Of a stretch of 63,952 bases of DNA, positions 35,385 through 44,286 are shown one piece after another. Position numbers and translations under genes: made by a program. The DNA comes from Cyanobacteria bacterium UBA6446 (GTDB lineage: Bacteria > Cyanobacteriota > Vampirovibrionia > Gastranaerophilales > Gastranaerophilaceae), in the NCBI GenBank assembly GCA_002438405.1, contig DJOE01000011.1:1-63952 (forward strand). Reading direction: 5' to 3'. Position 1 is the stretch's first letter. Every line of letters begins with the position of its first letter. The notes under the pieces were generated by a model. It was not told where the DNA came from, searched no databases, and saw only the letters and a program-made list of their open reading frames with translations.

Positions 35385-36137
35385 ATGAAAATTGGCATAA
35401 TTGGTTTAGGATTGATTGGCGGTTCTATTTACAGAGATTTACAACAACTTGGCTATGATGTTGTTGCTGTTTCACAATCTCAAAATGGTTCAAACATCTA
35501 CAAAGACTTTGAAATTCTAAAAACTTGTGACCTTGTTTTTGTTTGTTCTCCAATGAATAAAACTTTGGATATTTTAGACAAGTTAGAAAACATTTTGTCA
35601 CCTGATACAATTGTTACTGATGTTTGTTCCCTAAAAACTTTTGTTTCAAAGAAAAAACGTCCATACAAATTTATTCCGTCACACCCAATGGCAGGAACAG
35701 AACATCAAGGCTTTGAAAATTCTATGACAGGATTATTTAAAGGTAAAAAATGGGTAATAACACCTGTTTGGGGAGATAACGGAACTTTAGTTGATATAAT
35801 AAGAGAACTTGGTGCAGAACCAATCATTACAACCCCAGAAAAACATGATGACGCAGCAGCATTAATTTCACACATGCCGATGCTTATCGCTCAAGCAATA
35901 TTTAAAACGGCAGAAGATAATGAACTTGCCTTGCAAATGGCTTCATCTGGATTTCGTGATATGACACGACTTGCAATGTCAAATGTCGAAATGGCAAATG
36001 ACATGATTTTGATGAATTCGGAGAATATTCAAACAAGTATTTTAAAGTTATATAAATCAATTGGAGATTTAACAAATTCAAATTATCTTCCTCAAATTGA
36101 AGAAATTAAATCAAAACGAAAAAAAATGTTTTTATAA
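35385..36137 (+). CDS. tyrA: Prephenate dehydrogenase
   Basis: A 250-residue NAD(P)-dependent oxidoreductase making 4-hydroxyphenylpyruvate (or arogenate) on the tyrosine branch. It has the Rossmann motif GLGLIGGS, 'VFVCSPMN', and the active-site 'FIPSHPMAGTEHQGFENS' containing the catalytic His. It lacks the C-terminal ACT domain of allosterically controlled members and is a little short. AAAGGAG precedes the ATG. It converges with aroF, stops 4 nt apart. Confidence 0.9.
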   Translation: MKIGIIGLGLIGGSIYRDLQQLGYDVVAVSQSQNGSNIYKDFEILKTCDLVFVCSPMNKTLDILDKLENILSPDTIVTDVCSLKTFVSKKKRPYKFIPSHPMAGTEHQGFENSMTGLFKGKKWVITPVWGDNGTLVDIIRELGAEPIITTPEKHDDAAALISHMPMLIAQAIFKTAEDNELALQMASSGFRDMTRLAMSNVEMANDMILMNSENIQTSILKLYKSIGDLTNSNYLPQIEEIKSKRKKMFL

Positions 36138-36141
36138 AACC

Positions 36142-37191
36142 TTACTCAATAACAGGAACAGCACTATTTTTATCCAAATGTAAAATATCTATCATTGTAT
36201 TTAAGTGTGAAAATACTTCCTTGAACTGAGGAATAGAAAGGCTTTGTTTACCGTCACTAAGTGCTTGTGACGGATTGTGATGAACTTCTACCATAACTCC
36301 TTCTGCTCCTGCAACAAGTCCTGCTTTTGCCATTGGTTCAATCAAATATCTTTGTCCTGTACCATGACTTGGGTCAACAATTATTGGCAAATGTGAATAT
36401 TTTTTGATAACAGGAATTGCCGAAATATCAAGAAGATTTCTTGTGAAAGCACTATCAAAACTTTTCAAACCTCTTTCACATAAAACTACATTTGGGTTTC
36501 CGTTATACATAATATGTTCAGCAGCCAATAAAAATTCCCTAATTGTACTTGCTGGTCCTCGTTTCAAAAGAACTGGTTTATTACATTTGCCAACAGCCTT
36601 TAACAAACGAAAATTTTGCATATTTCTTGCTCCGATTTGAATTAAATCTGCATATTCACAAACCATATCCAAATCTGCAACGTCCATTAATTCAGTAACA
36701 ACAAGCAAACCTGTCTCTTCTTTTGCTTTAGCTAAATATTTTAAAGCCTTTTCGCCAAGCCCGTCAAAATCGTAAGGAGAAGTTCTCGGTTTGAAAGCGC
36801 CACCTCTCAAAAATTGGCAACCCATCTCTTTTGCAGCAATTGCAACTTCTAACAGTCCGTTATAATCTTCTTCAACAGAACAAGGTCCAACCATATACAC
36901 CGGTCTATTTGCTCCACCAATTTTTACCCCGTTAGGAAATTCAATAACCGTATCTTCTGATTGTCTATCTCTTGAGGCTAATCTAAACGGTTCACGAATA
37001 AATTTAATCTTTTTTACACCGTCCATTGCATCGATTCTTCCGGCAGATAAGGTTGTTTTATCACCAAGAGCATCAATTACAGTATGAACATCTCCCTCAT
37101 GAACAATTACTTGAAACCCATGCTCTTTTAATAACCCTGTAACTGCCGTAATATTTTCAACCGTTGCGTTCGGCTCCATGATTATAATCAT
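36142..37191 (-). CDS. aroF: 3-deoxy-7-phosphoheptulonate (DAHP) synthase, type I-beta
   Basis: The first enzyme of the shikimate pathway, condensing phosphoenolpyruvate and erythrose 4-phosphate. Residues 1-70 (MIIIMEPNATVENITAVTGL) form the ferredoxin-like regulatory domain of the beta subfamily, which mediates feedback inhibition. The barrel follows: 'YMVGPCSVEEDYNGLLEVA', 'FLRGGAFKPRTSPY', 'IQIGARNMQNF', 'VLLKRG' and 'IIVDPSHGTGQR'. Length 349 is normal. It is on the same strand as eno, 55 nt downstream, and the two may be co-transcribed. Confidence 0.93.
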   Translation of the reverse strand: MIIIMEPNATVENITAVTGLLKEHGFQVIVHEGDVHTVIDALGDKTTLSAGRIDAMDGVKKIKFIREPFRLASRDRQSEDTVIEFPNGVKIGGANRPVYMVGPCSVEEDYNGLLEVAIAAKEMGCQFLRGGAFKPRTSPYDFDGLGEKALKYLAKAKEETGLLVVTELMDVADLDMVCEYADLIQIGARNMQNFRLLKAVGKCNKPVLLKRGPASTIREFLLAAEHIMYNGNPNVVLCERGLKSFDSAFTRNLLDISAIPVIKKYSHLPIIVDPSHGTGQRYLIEPMAKAGLVAGAEGVMVEVHHNPSQALSDGKQSLSIPQFKEVFSHLNTMIDILHLDKNSAVPVIE

Positions 37192-37246
37192 ACTTTGCTA
37201 ACCTCTTTTTACTTAAATATTAAGTAAATTATAGAAAATAAAAGTT

Positions 37247-38500
37247 TTAATTCAATCCCCAATTAGCAGAACAACCAAGTTCTTGTTCAATCTTTAGCAG
37301 TCTATTGTATTTTGCAACTCTCTCTCCTCGAGATAACGAACCGGTCTTGATTTGTCCAGAATTTACACCGACAGCTAAATCTGCAATAAATGTATCAGAA
37401 GTTTCACCCGAACGATGAGAAATCACAGCCTGATAATTGTGACTTTTTGCATAATCAATAGCTTCAAGTGTTTCTGTCAAAGTTCCTATTTGATTTGGTT
37501 TTATCAAAACAGAATTTGCCACGGATTTTTCAACTCCATATTTAATTCTTTTTATATTTGTAACAAACAAATCATCACCCACAAGTTGGCAACATTTGAC
37601 CAAACGAGTTGTCAAAAGTGACCACCCCTCCCAATCATCTTGTGCCATACCATCTTCTATTGAATAAATCGGATATTTAGCAACTAAACCCTCCAAAATT
37701 TCAACAAATTCATTATTTGTATATCCAAAATCTCGAATAAAATATCGTCCGTCTTTATAAATTTCACTTGATGCAACATCAAGGCAAATTTTCACATCTT
37801 CAGTTGAATATCCAGCACCTTCAATTGCTTCAATAATAAGTTCAATTGCATCAGAATTTGTATCAAGATTAGGCGCAAAACCACCCTCATCACCAACACT
37901 TGTTGATAAATTCAATTTCTGCAAAATCTTCTTTAATTCATAAAAAATTTCAGCACCCATTTGTATTGCACAGCTGAAACTTTCTGCGCCAATCGGGAAA
38001 ATCATAAATTCTTGAAATTCAAGATTGTTATTAGAATGCACACCACCATTCAAAATATTCATCATTGGAATAGGCAATGTTCTAGCATTTATCCCTCCAA
38101 GATATTTATATAATGGCATTTTAAGATAATTTGAACTAGCTTTAGCACAAGCAAGCGATACCCCAAGAATTGCATTTGCCCCCAAAATGCTTTTATTTTC
38201 ACTTCCATCAAGTTGAATCATCGTTCTATCAATTGCACATTGATTTGTCGATTTTTTACCGATAAGAGCAGGAGCAATAATTTTATTCACATTATTAACA
38301 GCTTTTTCTACACCTTTACCGCAGAAACTATCTTCGTTATCTCGAAGTTCAACAGCCTCGAAATCACCTTTTGAAGCTCCAGACGGAACTGCAGCAACAC
38401 CAACATCTCCTGAATTTAAAATAACTTCAACTTCAATTGTAGGATTTCCACGAGAATCCAAAATCTGTCTTGCAGAAATATCTTTTATTTGTGAATTCAT
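37247..38500 (-). CDS. eno: Enolase
   Basis: It converts 2-phosphoglycerate to phosphoenolpyruvate. The 417-residue protein shows 'ARQILDSRGNPTIEVEV', 'VPSGASKGDFEAVELRD', 'GDEGGFAPNL', the metal-ligand 'SIEDGMAQDDW', 'IKPNQIGTLTETLEA' and the C-terminal signature 'SHRSGETSDTFIADLAVG'. It supplies PEP, one of the substrates of AroF encoded directly downstream. Confidence 0.95.
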   Translation of the reverse strand: MNSQIKDISARQILDSRGNPTIEVEVILNSGDVGVAAVPSGASKGDFEAVELRDNEDSFCGKGVEKAVNNVNKIIAPALIGKKSTNQCAIDRTMIQLDGSENKSILGANAILGVSLACAKASSNYLKMPLYKYLGGINARTLPIPMMNILNGGVHSNNNLEFQEFMIFPIGAESFSCAIQMGAEIFYELKKILQKLNLSTSVGDEGGFAPNLDTNSDAIELIIEAIEGAGYSTEDVKICLDVASSEIYKDGRYFIRDFGYTNNEFVEILEGLVAKYPIYSIEDGMAQDDWEGWSLLTTRLVKCCQLVGDDLFVTNIKRIKYGVEKSVANSVLIKPNQIGTLTETLEAIDYAKSHNYQAVISHRSGETSDTFIADLAVGVNSGQIKTGSLSRGERVAKYNRLLKIEQELGCSANWGLN

Positions 38501-38564
38501 AAAAATTTACCACCCCTTACTCTAAGGAGAATTTAAAAAATTTTCACAAATATTTCAATTAGCC

Positions 38565-39233
38565 TTATGAATTAGTCGAACTTTCTAAATATTCAACAAT
38601 TTCTTTTGGAGTATCTGCAAAAATTTCAGCACCATGCTCTATTAAAAATTTTCTATCTCTAAATCCCCAAGTCACACTAATACATGGCATGCCAGAATTT
38701 TTTGCAGTCATTATATCCACATCTGAATCTCCAACATAAATAGATTTTTCAACAGAGGATTTCAAATCTTTAACCGACTTCAACACCGTATCTGGAGCAG
38801 GTTTTTTCCTTATTCCTGCTGCTTCATTTTCACCAGCAGCACAATCAATCAAGTTAGGAAAATATTTTTTACATAATTCTTTTACCGCCAAATCAAATTT
38901 ATTTGAAACCACAGAAATTTTACAACCTTTTGACCTTAAATCTGCTAACATCTTGATGATTCCCTGATAAGGAGCGGTTTTGTTATACATATTTTTAGCA
39001 TAATTTTCTTTAAAAATTTCTAAACATTTTTCAAAATTCAGATTATCTTTACCATTAGGAATAGCACGTTCTATAAGCTTTGCAACCCCGTTACCTACGA
39101 AATTTCGAACCTCTTCAATCGTTCTTTGCGGATACCCAAACTGATTCAATGCATAATTTGTACTGTCTGCTAAATCATCAAGAGTGTTTAACAATGTGCC
39201 ATCTAAATCAAAAATAATTGTATCTCTTTTCAT
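38565..39233 (-). CDS. HAD-family phosphatase, phosphoglycolate phosphatase-like
   Basis: A 222-residue haloacid dehalogenase phosphatase: 'IIFDLDGTLLNTLDDLADS' (nucleophile Asp and acid/base Asp), helical cap, 'ISVVSNKFD', conserved Lys in 'GIRKKPAPD', and 'YVGDSDVDIMTAKNSGMPCISVTWGF'. This is the Gph/PpaX arrangement; it could hydrolyse phosphoglycolate or pyrophosphate. It is divergent from the small membrane-protein gene at 39297. Confidence 0.88.
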   Translation of the reverse strand: MKRDTIIFDLDGTLLNTLDDLADSTNYALNQFGYPQRTIEEVRNFVGNGVAKLIERAIPNGKDNLNFEKCLEIFKENYAKNMYNKTAPYQGIIKMLADLRSKGCKISVVSNKFDLAVKELCKKYFPNLIDCAAGENEAAGIRKKPAPDTVLKSVKDLKSSVEKSIYVGDSDVDIMTAKNSGMPCISVTWGFRDRKFLIEHGAEIFADTPKEIVEYLESSTNS

Positions 39234-39296
39234 AATAACCTCAAATTTTTGTATCTTTATGGTACATTATATTCAAAACATAAAGGAGTGATAAGC

Positions 39297-39728
39297 ATGG
39301 ATAAAATTTCAGCAGAAGAATATCGTAAAGGTCAAAAATCACTTACCATAATAGTCGTGGCTGTTTTATTTGTAGCAGCTATAATTGCAGGACTTTTAAC
39401 AAACTATAAACAAGAAACTTTAATCTGTTCAAAAAAACAAGACTCCTGCTACATTGAAAGAATAAATTTAATCAATCAAAAATCGCATAAAAAATTAACT
39501 AAATTTTCCAATGTAGAAAGCGTAAGCTACATGCGACAAAAAGTTAAAGGAAATCGTTTTGCAAAAGGCTATTCATCTTATCTTTTAATCTTTAATCTAA
39601 AAGACAACAACCCTCTTGTTATCTTTTCAAGCCCATATTTTGATAAAGATGAACTTGATAATGATATAAAAAATCTAACTGAACAAATAATTCAACAAAA
39701 AGAAGAAATAAAATTAAATAGAGATTAA
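39297..39728 (+). CDS. Small single-pass membrane protein of unknown function
   Basis: A 143-residue protein with one N-terminal helix (about 15-34, LTIIVVAVLFVAAIIAGLLTN) and a small soluble domain with two early Cys residues ('CSKKQDSCYIERINLI'). The start at 39297 follows AAGGAGTG; a longer frame from a TTG at 39249 has no such site. No family is recognised. Confidence 0.65.
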   Translation: MDKISAEEYRKGQKSLTIIVVAVLFVAAIIAGLLTNYKQETLICSKKQDSCYIERINLINQKSHKKLTKFSNVESVSYMRQKVKGNRFAKGYSSYLLIFNLKDNNPLVIFSSPYFDKDELDNDIKNLTEQIIQQKEEIKLNRD

Positions 39729-39746
39729 ATTTTTACAAATAAATAT

Positions 39747-39783
39747 AAAAACAATCAAAATATCAATCTTTTGATTGTTTTTT
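39747..39783 (+). terminator. Intrinsic terminator
   Basis: AACAATCAAAA (39750-39760) pairs with TTTTGATTGTT (39769-39779), with flanking A- and T-runs, after the small membrane-protein gene. Confidence 0.8.
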
Positions 39784-39891
39784 ACTATTTTATGAATTTA
39801 AAATTTTGGCATAATTATATCTGTTAGATATCCTTGAAACATTTATAAATAAAGAGTTTATATTTTTATTTTTGAGAAAAATATCACAAAA

Positions 39892-40074
39892 TTTTTCTAT
39901 TTTTTAGTAAATTTAATCAATTTTTCTAGTTTTCTAATGATTTTAGAGGAGTTTTTCTAAAAAAATACATTATTTTTATGAAAAATTTTTCTTTTTTTGT
40001 TGTATTATTTAGAAAAGTTTAGAAATGTTAAGAGCTTCAAACGCAATAATAACAAGAAATTTTTGATTTTTCTA
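39892..40074. repeat. Cluster of TTTTTCTA repeats in a gene-free stretch
   Basis: Direct copies of T4-5CTA lie at 39892-39899, 39921-39928, 39930-39936, 39952-39959 and 40067-40074, with inverted copies TAGAAA(A) at 40010-40016 and 40020-40025. They fill most of the non-coding gap 39784-40142, immediately upstream of a small winged-helix gene. No gene is seen in the gap. AT-richness raises the chance of coincidence. Confidence 0.45.
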
Positions 40075-40142
40075 GATTTGATATTCCATTAATAAAAGAA
40101 AAGTAGTAGTATAAAATTATGATTTTAAAGGAGGTTTTAAAA

Positions 40143-40370
40143 ATGTTCACATCTAAAAAAGAACAAAAAGCAATGCAAACACAAATTATCGAATCAGCAG
40201 GTAAAATTTACAACTACCTATCTGACAAAGGCGAAGTTACTATCAACAAATTAAGAAAAGACATGGATTTAGATGATAACTTCACTTACATGGGTCTTGG
40301 TTGGTTATCAAGAGAAGACAAAATCTCTTATACTCAAAAACCAAAATCAGTTACAGTTAAATTAGTTTAA
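40143..40370 (+). CDS. DUF2582-like winged-helix protein
   Basis: A 75-residue protein: 'IIESAGKIYNYLSDKGEVTINKLRKDM', then 'DDNFTYMGLGWLSREDKISY', the GWLxREDK pattern of the DUF2582 small winged-helix family. It probably binds DNA, but targets are unknown. The ATG at 40143 follows a very strong AAAGGAGG; an upstream in-frame ATG at 40119 precedes that site. A cluster of short repeats lies directly upstream and a strong terminator follows. Confidence 0.85.
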   Translation: MFTSKKEQKAMQTQIIESAGKIYNYLSDKGEVTINKLRKDMDLDDNFTYMGLGWLSREDKISYTQKPKSVTVKLV

Positions 40371-40396
40371 TAATTTTACTTGTACAAAAAAGTTTG

Positions 40397-40429
40397 AAAA
40401 GATGCGATAAGATTTATCGCATCTTTTTT
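40397..40429 (+). terminator. Intrinsic terminator of the DUF2582 gene
   Basis: GATGCGATAA (40401-40410) pairs with TTATCGCATC (40414-40423) around a 3-nt loop, preceded by AAAA and followed by TTTTTT. Confidence 0.92.
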
Positions 40430-40502
40430 ACATTCTAAATATTTTTCAAAATTTTTCATAATAGTGCTATAATAAACTTACTTGAAAAAGGAGAAATTAT
40501 TG

Positions 40503-40901
40503 ATGAATAATAATATTTTTAGCCCAAAAGGAAAAATTGACCAAAGTACATTCATAATTTACTTTATCATTTTGATGATTTTGTATTTTATTATCGGAAT
40601 TTTCGCATTTCCGCTATCCGCAAAATTCAAAATAAATATTTTTGTTCCTAATACTATTTTATTTATCATTAATCTTCTAATCTTTTTCAACTATAAAAAA
40701 AGATTAATGGACGCATTTGATAATAAAATTCTTGCCATTATTTTAGGACTTATAACAGCATTTGACCATATAATTTGTTCACTTGTTGTTATGTATCAAG
40801 TTCATAATTCAGAATTATTATTTTTCGCAGGAATTGTATTTGTAACATGTATTCAACCAGCAATTGTTGGACTTCTTCCTCATAAAAAGACAGAAGAATA
40901 A
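40503..40901 (+). CDS. DUF805-like small membrane protein
   Basis: A 132-residue protein with four hydrophobic segments. The N-terminus 'IFSPKGKIDQSTFIIYFIIL' and 'FFNYKKRLMDAFDNKILAIILGL' resemble DUF805 proteins (a Phe-Ser-Gly-Arg-like start and an Arg-Leu-x-Asp loop). Function unknown. The ATG at 40503 is preferred over the TTG at 40482 because AAGGAG lies between them. Confidence 0.65.
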   Translation: MNNNIFSPKGKIDQSTFIIYFIILMILYFIIGIFAFPLSAKFKINIFVPNTILFIINLLIFFNYKKRLMDAFDNKILAIILGLITAFDHIICSLVVMYQVHNSELLFFAGIVFVTCIQPAIVGLLPHKKTEE

Positions 40902-40908
40902 ACTTCTC

Positions 40909-41322
40909 CTATCCCTCAACATCAATTGTCGATTTTGATACATAATCTCCACGAACAGCTTCAGGATATGCTTCAATTCTAGAGTTCATATCATTGATTT
41001 TATCTGCTCGTTTTTCAGCCTTACTTAAAAATTTTAAACCTTTAGGGAAAAATAATCGTTGAGTAAATACTGTATTTTTAAGAGGTTCTTCTCCATGATC
41101 AACAACTTCTGCAGCTAAAGCATTTCTATATTTGCACTCTCTTATCAAAATATCTACAGGGTTAGCTTCTTGTCTTTTTACAGCTTTATCAATAGTATCC
41201 CAGAACTTTTCATAATTTTTTTTAGACATTCCTACTGTTTGTTTTTTCAAAACCAGATGAGCTGATTTATCTAATTTTATTGCCATTCCAAAACTTTGAG
41301 AATTATTAAAATCTACATTCAT
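40909..41322 (-). CDS. Hypothetical protein with N-terminal SFGMAIKL motif
   Basis: A 137-residue protein beginning MNVDFNNSQSFGMAIKL; the Phe-Gly at residues 11-12 resembles the N-terminal motif of other unknown proteins in the window. The rest is basic and mixed, with no membrane segment or recognised fold. The ATG at 41322 is chosen since AGAGG lies 9 nt upstream; the frame extends to 41367 without a ribosome site. Its stop is 7 nt from that of the convergent membrane-protein gene. Confidence 0.6.
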   Translation of the reverse strand: MNVDFNNSQSFGMAIKLDKSAHLVLKKQTVGMSKKNYEKFWDTIDKAVKRQEANPVDILIRECKYRNALAAEVVDHGEEPLKNTVFTQRLFFPKGLKFLSKAEKRADKINDMNSRIEAYPEAVRGDYVSKSTIDVEG

Positions 41323-41442
41323 GCGCTTACCTCTTAAATTTATAGTACACTTATTTGTATAAAACACCTAAACTAAAATTTTGCTAGTAATTAACAAAAC
41401 TTTTCAGATATAATATTTTTATAGATTAGAAAAGAGGAGAAA

Positions 41443-41871
41443 ATGCCAAATTACGAATTTAAAAAAATTGAAAACACTTATATTTTAAGACTAAATAAAG
41501 GTTCAGAAATAATTCAATCCATAAAAGATTTTTGTCATGAAAACAATATAAAAACAGGAACAGTTCAAGGAATTGGAGCAGTGAATTCTACAACTTTCGG
41601 ATTTTTCAACCCTGAAAATAAAAAATACCAAGAAAAAACATTTTCCGAACCAAGAGAAATCACAAGTTTGCTAGGAAATATCACAACAAAGAATGGCGAA
41701 ATATATTTGCACTTGCACATGAATACATCAGGAGAAAATTATAACACTATCGGCGGTCACCTTATTAGTGCGACAATCAGCCTAACTGGGGAAATTTTTA
41801 TTACACAAATCAATACAACCGTAGAAAGATTTCACGATGAAAATACAGGACTTAATTTATTTAAATTTTAG
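41443..41871 (+). CDS. PPC-domain (DUF296) protein
   Basis: A 142-residue protein with the plants-and-prokaryotes-conserved domain: 'YILRLNKGSEIIQSIKDFCHENNIKTGTVQGIGAV', 'LLGNITTKNGEIYLHLHMN' and 'TIGGHLISATISLTGEIFITQI'. The His residues in LHLHMN and GGHL form the metal-like site of the trimer. In bacteria these are stand-alone proteins of unclear role, sometimes called DNA-binding by homology to plant AHL proteins. GAGGAG precedes the ATG. Confidence 0.88.
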   Translation: MPNYEFKKIENTYILRLNKGSEIIQSIKDFCHENNIKTGTVQGIGAVNSTTFGFFNPENKKYQEKTFSEPREITSLLGNITTKNGEIYLHLHMNTSGENYNTIGGHLISATISLTGEIFITQINTTVERFHDENTGLNLFKF

Positions 41872-41969
41872 ATTAGGATAAAAAACACTTGAAATATTTT
41901 TATCTTCATGTCAGAATGAACATACGCAGAGAGATTTGCGGTTGAAAATCGATAGGAATTAACGAGTAT

Positions 41970-42043
41970 GGCAAGGTAGCTCAGCTGGCTAGAGCGTTCG
42001 GCTCATACCCGAGAGGTCGAGAGTTCGAGTCTCTCCCTTGCTA
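41970..42043 (+). tRNA. tRNA-Met (CAT), elongator type
   Basis: All four arms fold: acceptor GGCAAGG/CCTTGCT (G1-U72 wobble), D stem GCTC/GAGC, anticodon stem TTCGG/CCGAG with loop CTCATAC (anticodon CAT at 42004-42006), T stem GAGAG/CTCTC with TTCGAGT. Discriminator A73 and no encoded CCA. The anticodon stem lacks the three consecutive G-C pairs of the initiator and position 1-72 is paired, so it is elongator Met. A tRNA-Ile with lysidine-modified CAT cannot be fully excluded. Confidence 0.93.
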
Positions 42044-42045
42044 AT

Positions 42046-42075
42046 AAAAAAGAGGGTTTAGAAACCCTCTTTTTT
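42046..42075 (+). terminator. Intrinsic terminator of tRNA-Met
   Basis: AAAAAAGAGGGTTT (42046-42059) and AAACCCTCTTTTTT (42062-42075) form a 14-bp stem immediately after the tRNA. Confidence 0.88.
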
Positions 42076-42235
42076 ATTGCCTAATTTTATAGGTAATGTG
42101 TGGGTAAATTACAACAAGTAAAAAAAAATGTTTACTGCAATATTATTTAAAGTAAATAATATATTTAAAATTTGTTTTTTGTTATTGTATTTAACATTTT
42201 TTCTCTTTTATAAACTTTAAGGTTCTCCTATTTTC

Positions 42236-43147
42236 TTATTTGTACAAATTTTTTGAGAAATATCTATCCCCTCTGTCTGGAAAAATTAAAATAATATTAC
42301 CTTTTACTTTATTTTGTTTTATTAATTTTTTCCCTGCAGCTAAAACTGCTCCAGAACTTGAACCCGCAATAATACCCTCTTTTCTTGCTAACTCTCTCGT
42401 ATTTTCAAAAGCTTCTTTATCAGAAATTTTTATCACAATATCAACAAGACTCATATCCATTGTGTCTGCAATAAAATCATTACCAATTCCTTCAATATCG
42501 TATTCACCGTGTTCGCCTCCACCCATAGTTGAACCTATTGGATCCGCTAAAACTCCTTTGATATTTGGATTTTGTTCTTTTAAATATTGTAGTATTCCTG
42601 TAAAAGTTCCACCAGAACCCGCACCTGCAACTAAATAATCAATTTTTCCATTCATATCTTTGTAAATTTCTTTTCCAGTTGTTTCATAGTGAGCAAGAGG
42701 ATTTGCCAAATTTTTAAATTGATTTAATGAAATAGCACCATTTATACTAGCTTTTATTTCTTCGGCCTTTTTTACTGCTCCCAACATGCCATCTTCTCTT
42801 TTAGTGTTGACGATTTCTGCACCCATTGCCCTCATCAAGGTTTGTTTTTCTTCTGAAAACTTTGTAGGTACTACAAAAATTACACGATATCTTTTATTTA
42901 AGGCTGCAAAAATTATACCAAGTCCTGTATTTCCTGCAGTTGCTTCAACAATCGTTCCTCCTTGTTTTAGTAATCCTTTTCTTTCGGCATCTTTAATCAT
43001 ATACTTTCCTATTCTATCTTTTACAGAACCTGAGGGATTATAAAGTTCTAATTTTGCGTATAAATTAACATCATTGTTTATATCTATATTATTTAATTTA
43101 ACCATTGGAGTATTACCAATTAATTCTTGCATTGAGTTGTACAACAT
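42236..43147 (-). CDS. mccA: PLP-dependent cysteine synthase/cystathionine beta-synthase family (MccA-like)
   Basis: A 303-residue fold-type II PLP enzyme. The PLP Lys is in 'NPSGSVKDR' (Lys43), the substrate loop is ATAGNTG, the phosphate loop 'GAGSGGTFTG', and 'VPTKFSEEKQTLMRAMGAEI' is closer to MccA/cystathionine beta-synthase than to classical CysK. It probably condenses homocysteine with (O-acetyl)serine to cystathionine, or acts as a cysteine synthase. It is the last gene of a three-gene operon; its ATG overlaps the stop of the cystathionine lyase gene. A Cys-codon-rich leader precedes the operon. Confidence 0.85.
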   Translation of the reverse strand: MLYNSMQELIGNTPMVKLNNIDINNDVNLYAKLELYNPSGSVKDRIGKYMIKDAERKGLLKQGGTIVEATAGNTGLGIIFAALNKRYRVIFVVPTKFSEEKQTLMRAMGAEIVNTKREDGMLGAVKKAEEIKASINGAISLNQFKNLANPLAHYETTGKEIYKDMNGKIDYLVAGAGSGGTFTGILQYLKEQNPNIKGVLADPIGSTMGGGEHGEYDIEGIGNDFIADTMDMSLVDIVIKISDKEAFENTRELARKEGIIAGSSSGAVLAAGKKLIKQNKVKGNIILIFPDRGDRYFSKNLYK

Positions 43148-44286
43148 TATTTTTCTGCCTTTCTTATCGCATATTCTAAATCGTTTATAATATCTTCTTT
43201 ATTTTCTATACCAATAGATAACCTAATAAGTCCATCTGTTATACCAATTTTTTTTCTTATTGGTTCAGGAATTGATGCATGTGTCATTGTAGATGGATGA
43301 CATACAATAGTTTCTACGCCACCTAAACTTTCTGCAAGCATTATAAGATTAAGATTAGAAAAGAATTTCTCTACATCATAATTTTCTTTTAATTCAAAAG
43401 AAATCATTCCTCCACCGTTTTTTGCCTGCTTTTGTTGTATTTCATATCCGATATTATTTTTTAATTCAGGATAGTACACATTTTTTACTGCAGAATTTTT
43501 ATACAAAAGTTCGGCTATAAATTTTGCATTTTCAGTAATTCTATCCATTCTTACTGCTAGTGTTTTTATTCCCCTAATCAAAAGATAAGAATCAAATGGT
43601 TCAAGAATAGCACCTATAGAATTTTGTAAGAAAGCAAGTTTTCCTCCAAGTGTTTCATCTTTTACAACTACAAGACCCGCAATTAAATCACAATGTCCAC
43701 CTAAATATTTTGTTGCACTATGTATAATTATATCTGCACCTAAATCAAGAGGTTTTTGCAAATATGGAGTCATAAAAGTATTATCAACAATTGATAAAAG
43801 ACCGTATTTGTGTGCAATTTTTGAAACTTCAGCTATATCTGTTACTGTTAATAGTGGATTTGCGGGGCTTTCGATTAATATAGCTTTAGTATTTTTATTT
43901 ATGGCTTTTTCATAGTCACCATTTTCTACAATTGTAAAAGTTATACCAAAATTATTAAAAACTTGGTTTAAAAGTCTGAATGTTCCACCATAAACATTGT
44001 TTGATATAACAATGTTATCACCTGTTTTAAATAGAGATAATACTGTTGTAATTGCTGCCAAACCAGAAGCAAATGCAAATCCATATTTTCCATTCTCTAA
44101 CTCTGCAATTAAATTTTCTAAGGCTTCTCTTGTTGGATTACCGGTTCTTGAATATTCATAACCTCTATGTTGCCCTAAACCATCTTGTTTAAAAGTTGAA
44201 GTTTGGTATATAGGAATATTTACGGCTCCTGTTTTTTCTTCAATTGATATTCCGCCATGAATTAACAATGTTTCAATATTTGTCAT
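43147..44286 (-). CDS. mccB: Cystathionine gamma-lyase/synthase family enzyme (MccB-like)
   Basis: A 379-residue fold-type I PLP enzyme of the Cys/Met metabolism family: 'IPIYQTSTFKQDG', 'YEYSRTGNPTREALENLIAELE', 'FASGLAAITTVLSLFKTGDN', 'YGGTFRLL' and the PLP Lys in 'IIHSATKYLGGHCDLIAG'. Length equals that of Bacillus MccB. With the MccA-like partner it would run reverse transsulfuration (homocysteine to cysteine). A cystathionine gamma-synthase role is possible from sequence alone. It overlaps both neighbours by one base. Confidence 0.85.
   Translation of the reverse strand: MTNIETLLIHGGISIEEKTGAVNIPIYQTSTFKQDGLGQHRGYEYSRTGNPTREALENLIAELENGKYGFAFASGLAAITTVLSLFKTGDNIVISNNVYGGTFRLLNQVFNNFGITFTIVENGDYEKAINKNTKAILIESPANPLLTVTDIAEVSKIAHKYGLLSIVDNTFMTPYLQKPLDLGADIIIHSATKYLGGHCDLIAGLVVVKDETLGGKLAFLQNSIGAILEPFDSYLLIRGIKTLAVRMDRITENAKFIAELLYKNSAVKNVYYPELKNNIGYEIQQKQAKNGGGMISFELKENYDVEKFFSNLNLIMLAESLGGVETIVCHPSTMTHASIPEPIRKKIGITDGLIRLSIGIENKEDIINDLEYAIRKAEK

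Noticed and set aside
41970..42043. Initiator tRNA-fMet
   Set aside because: The 1-72 pair is formed (G-U) and the anticodon stem lacks three consecutive G-C pairs.
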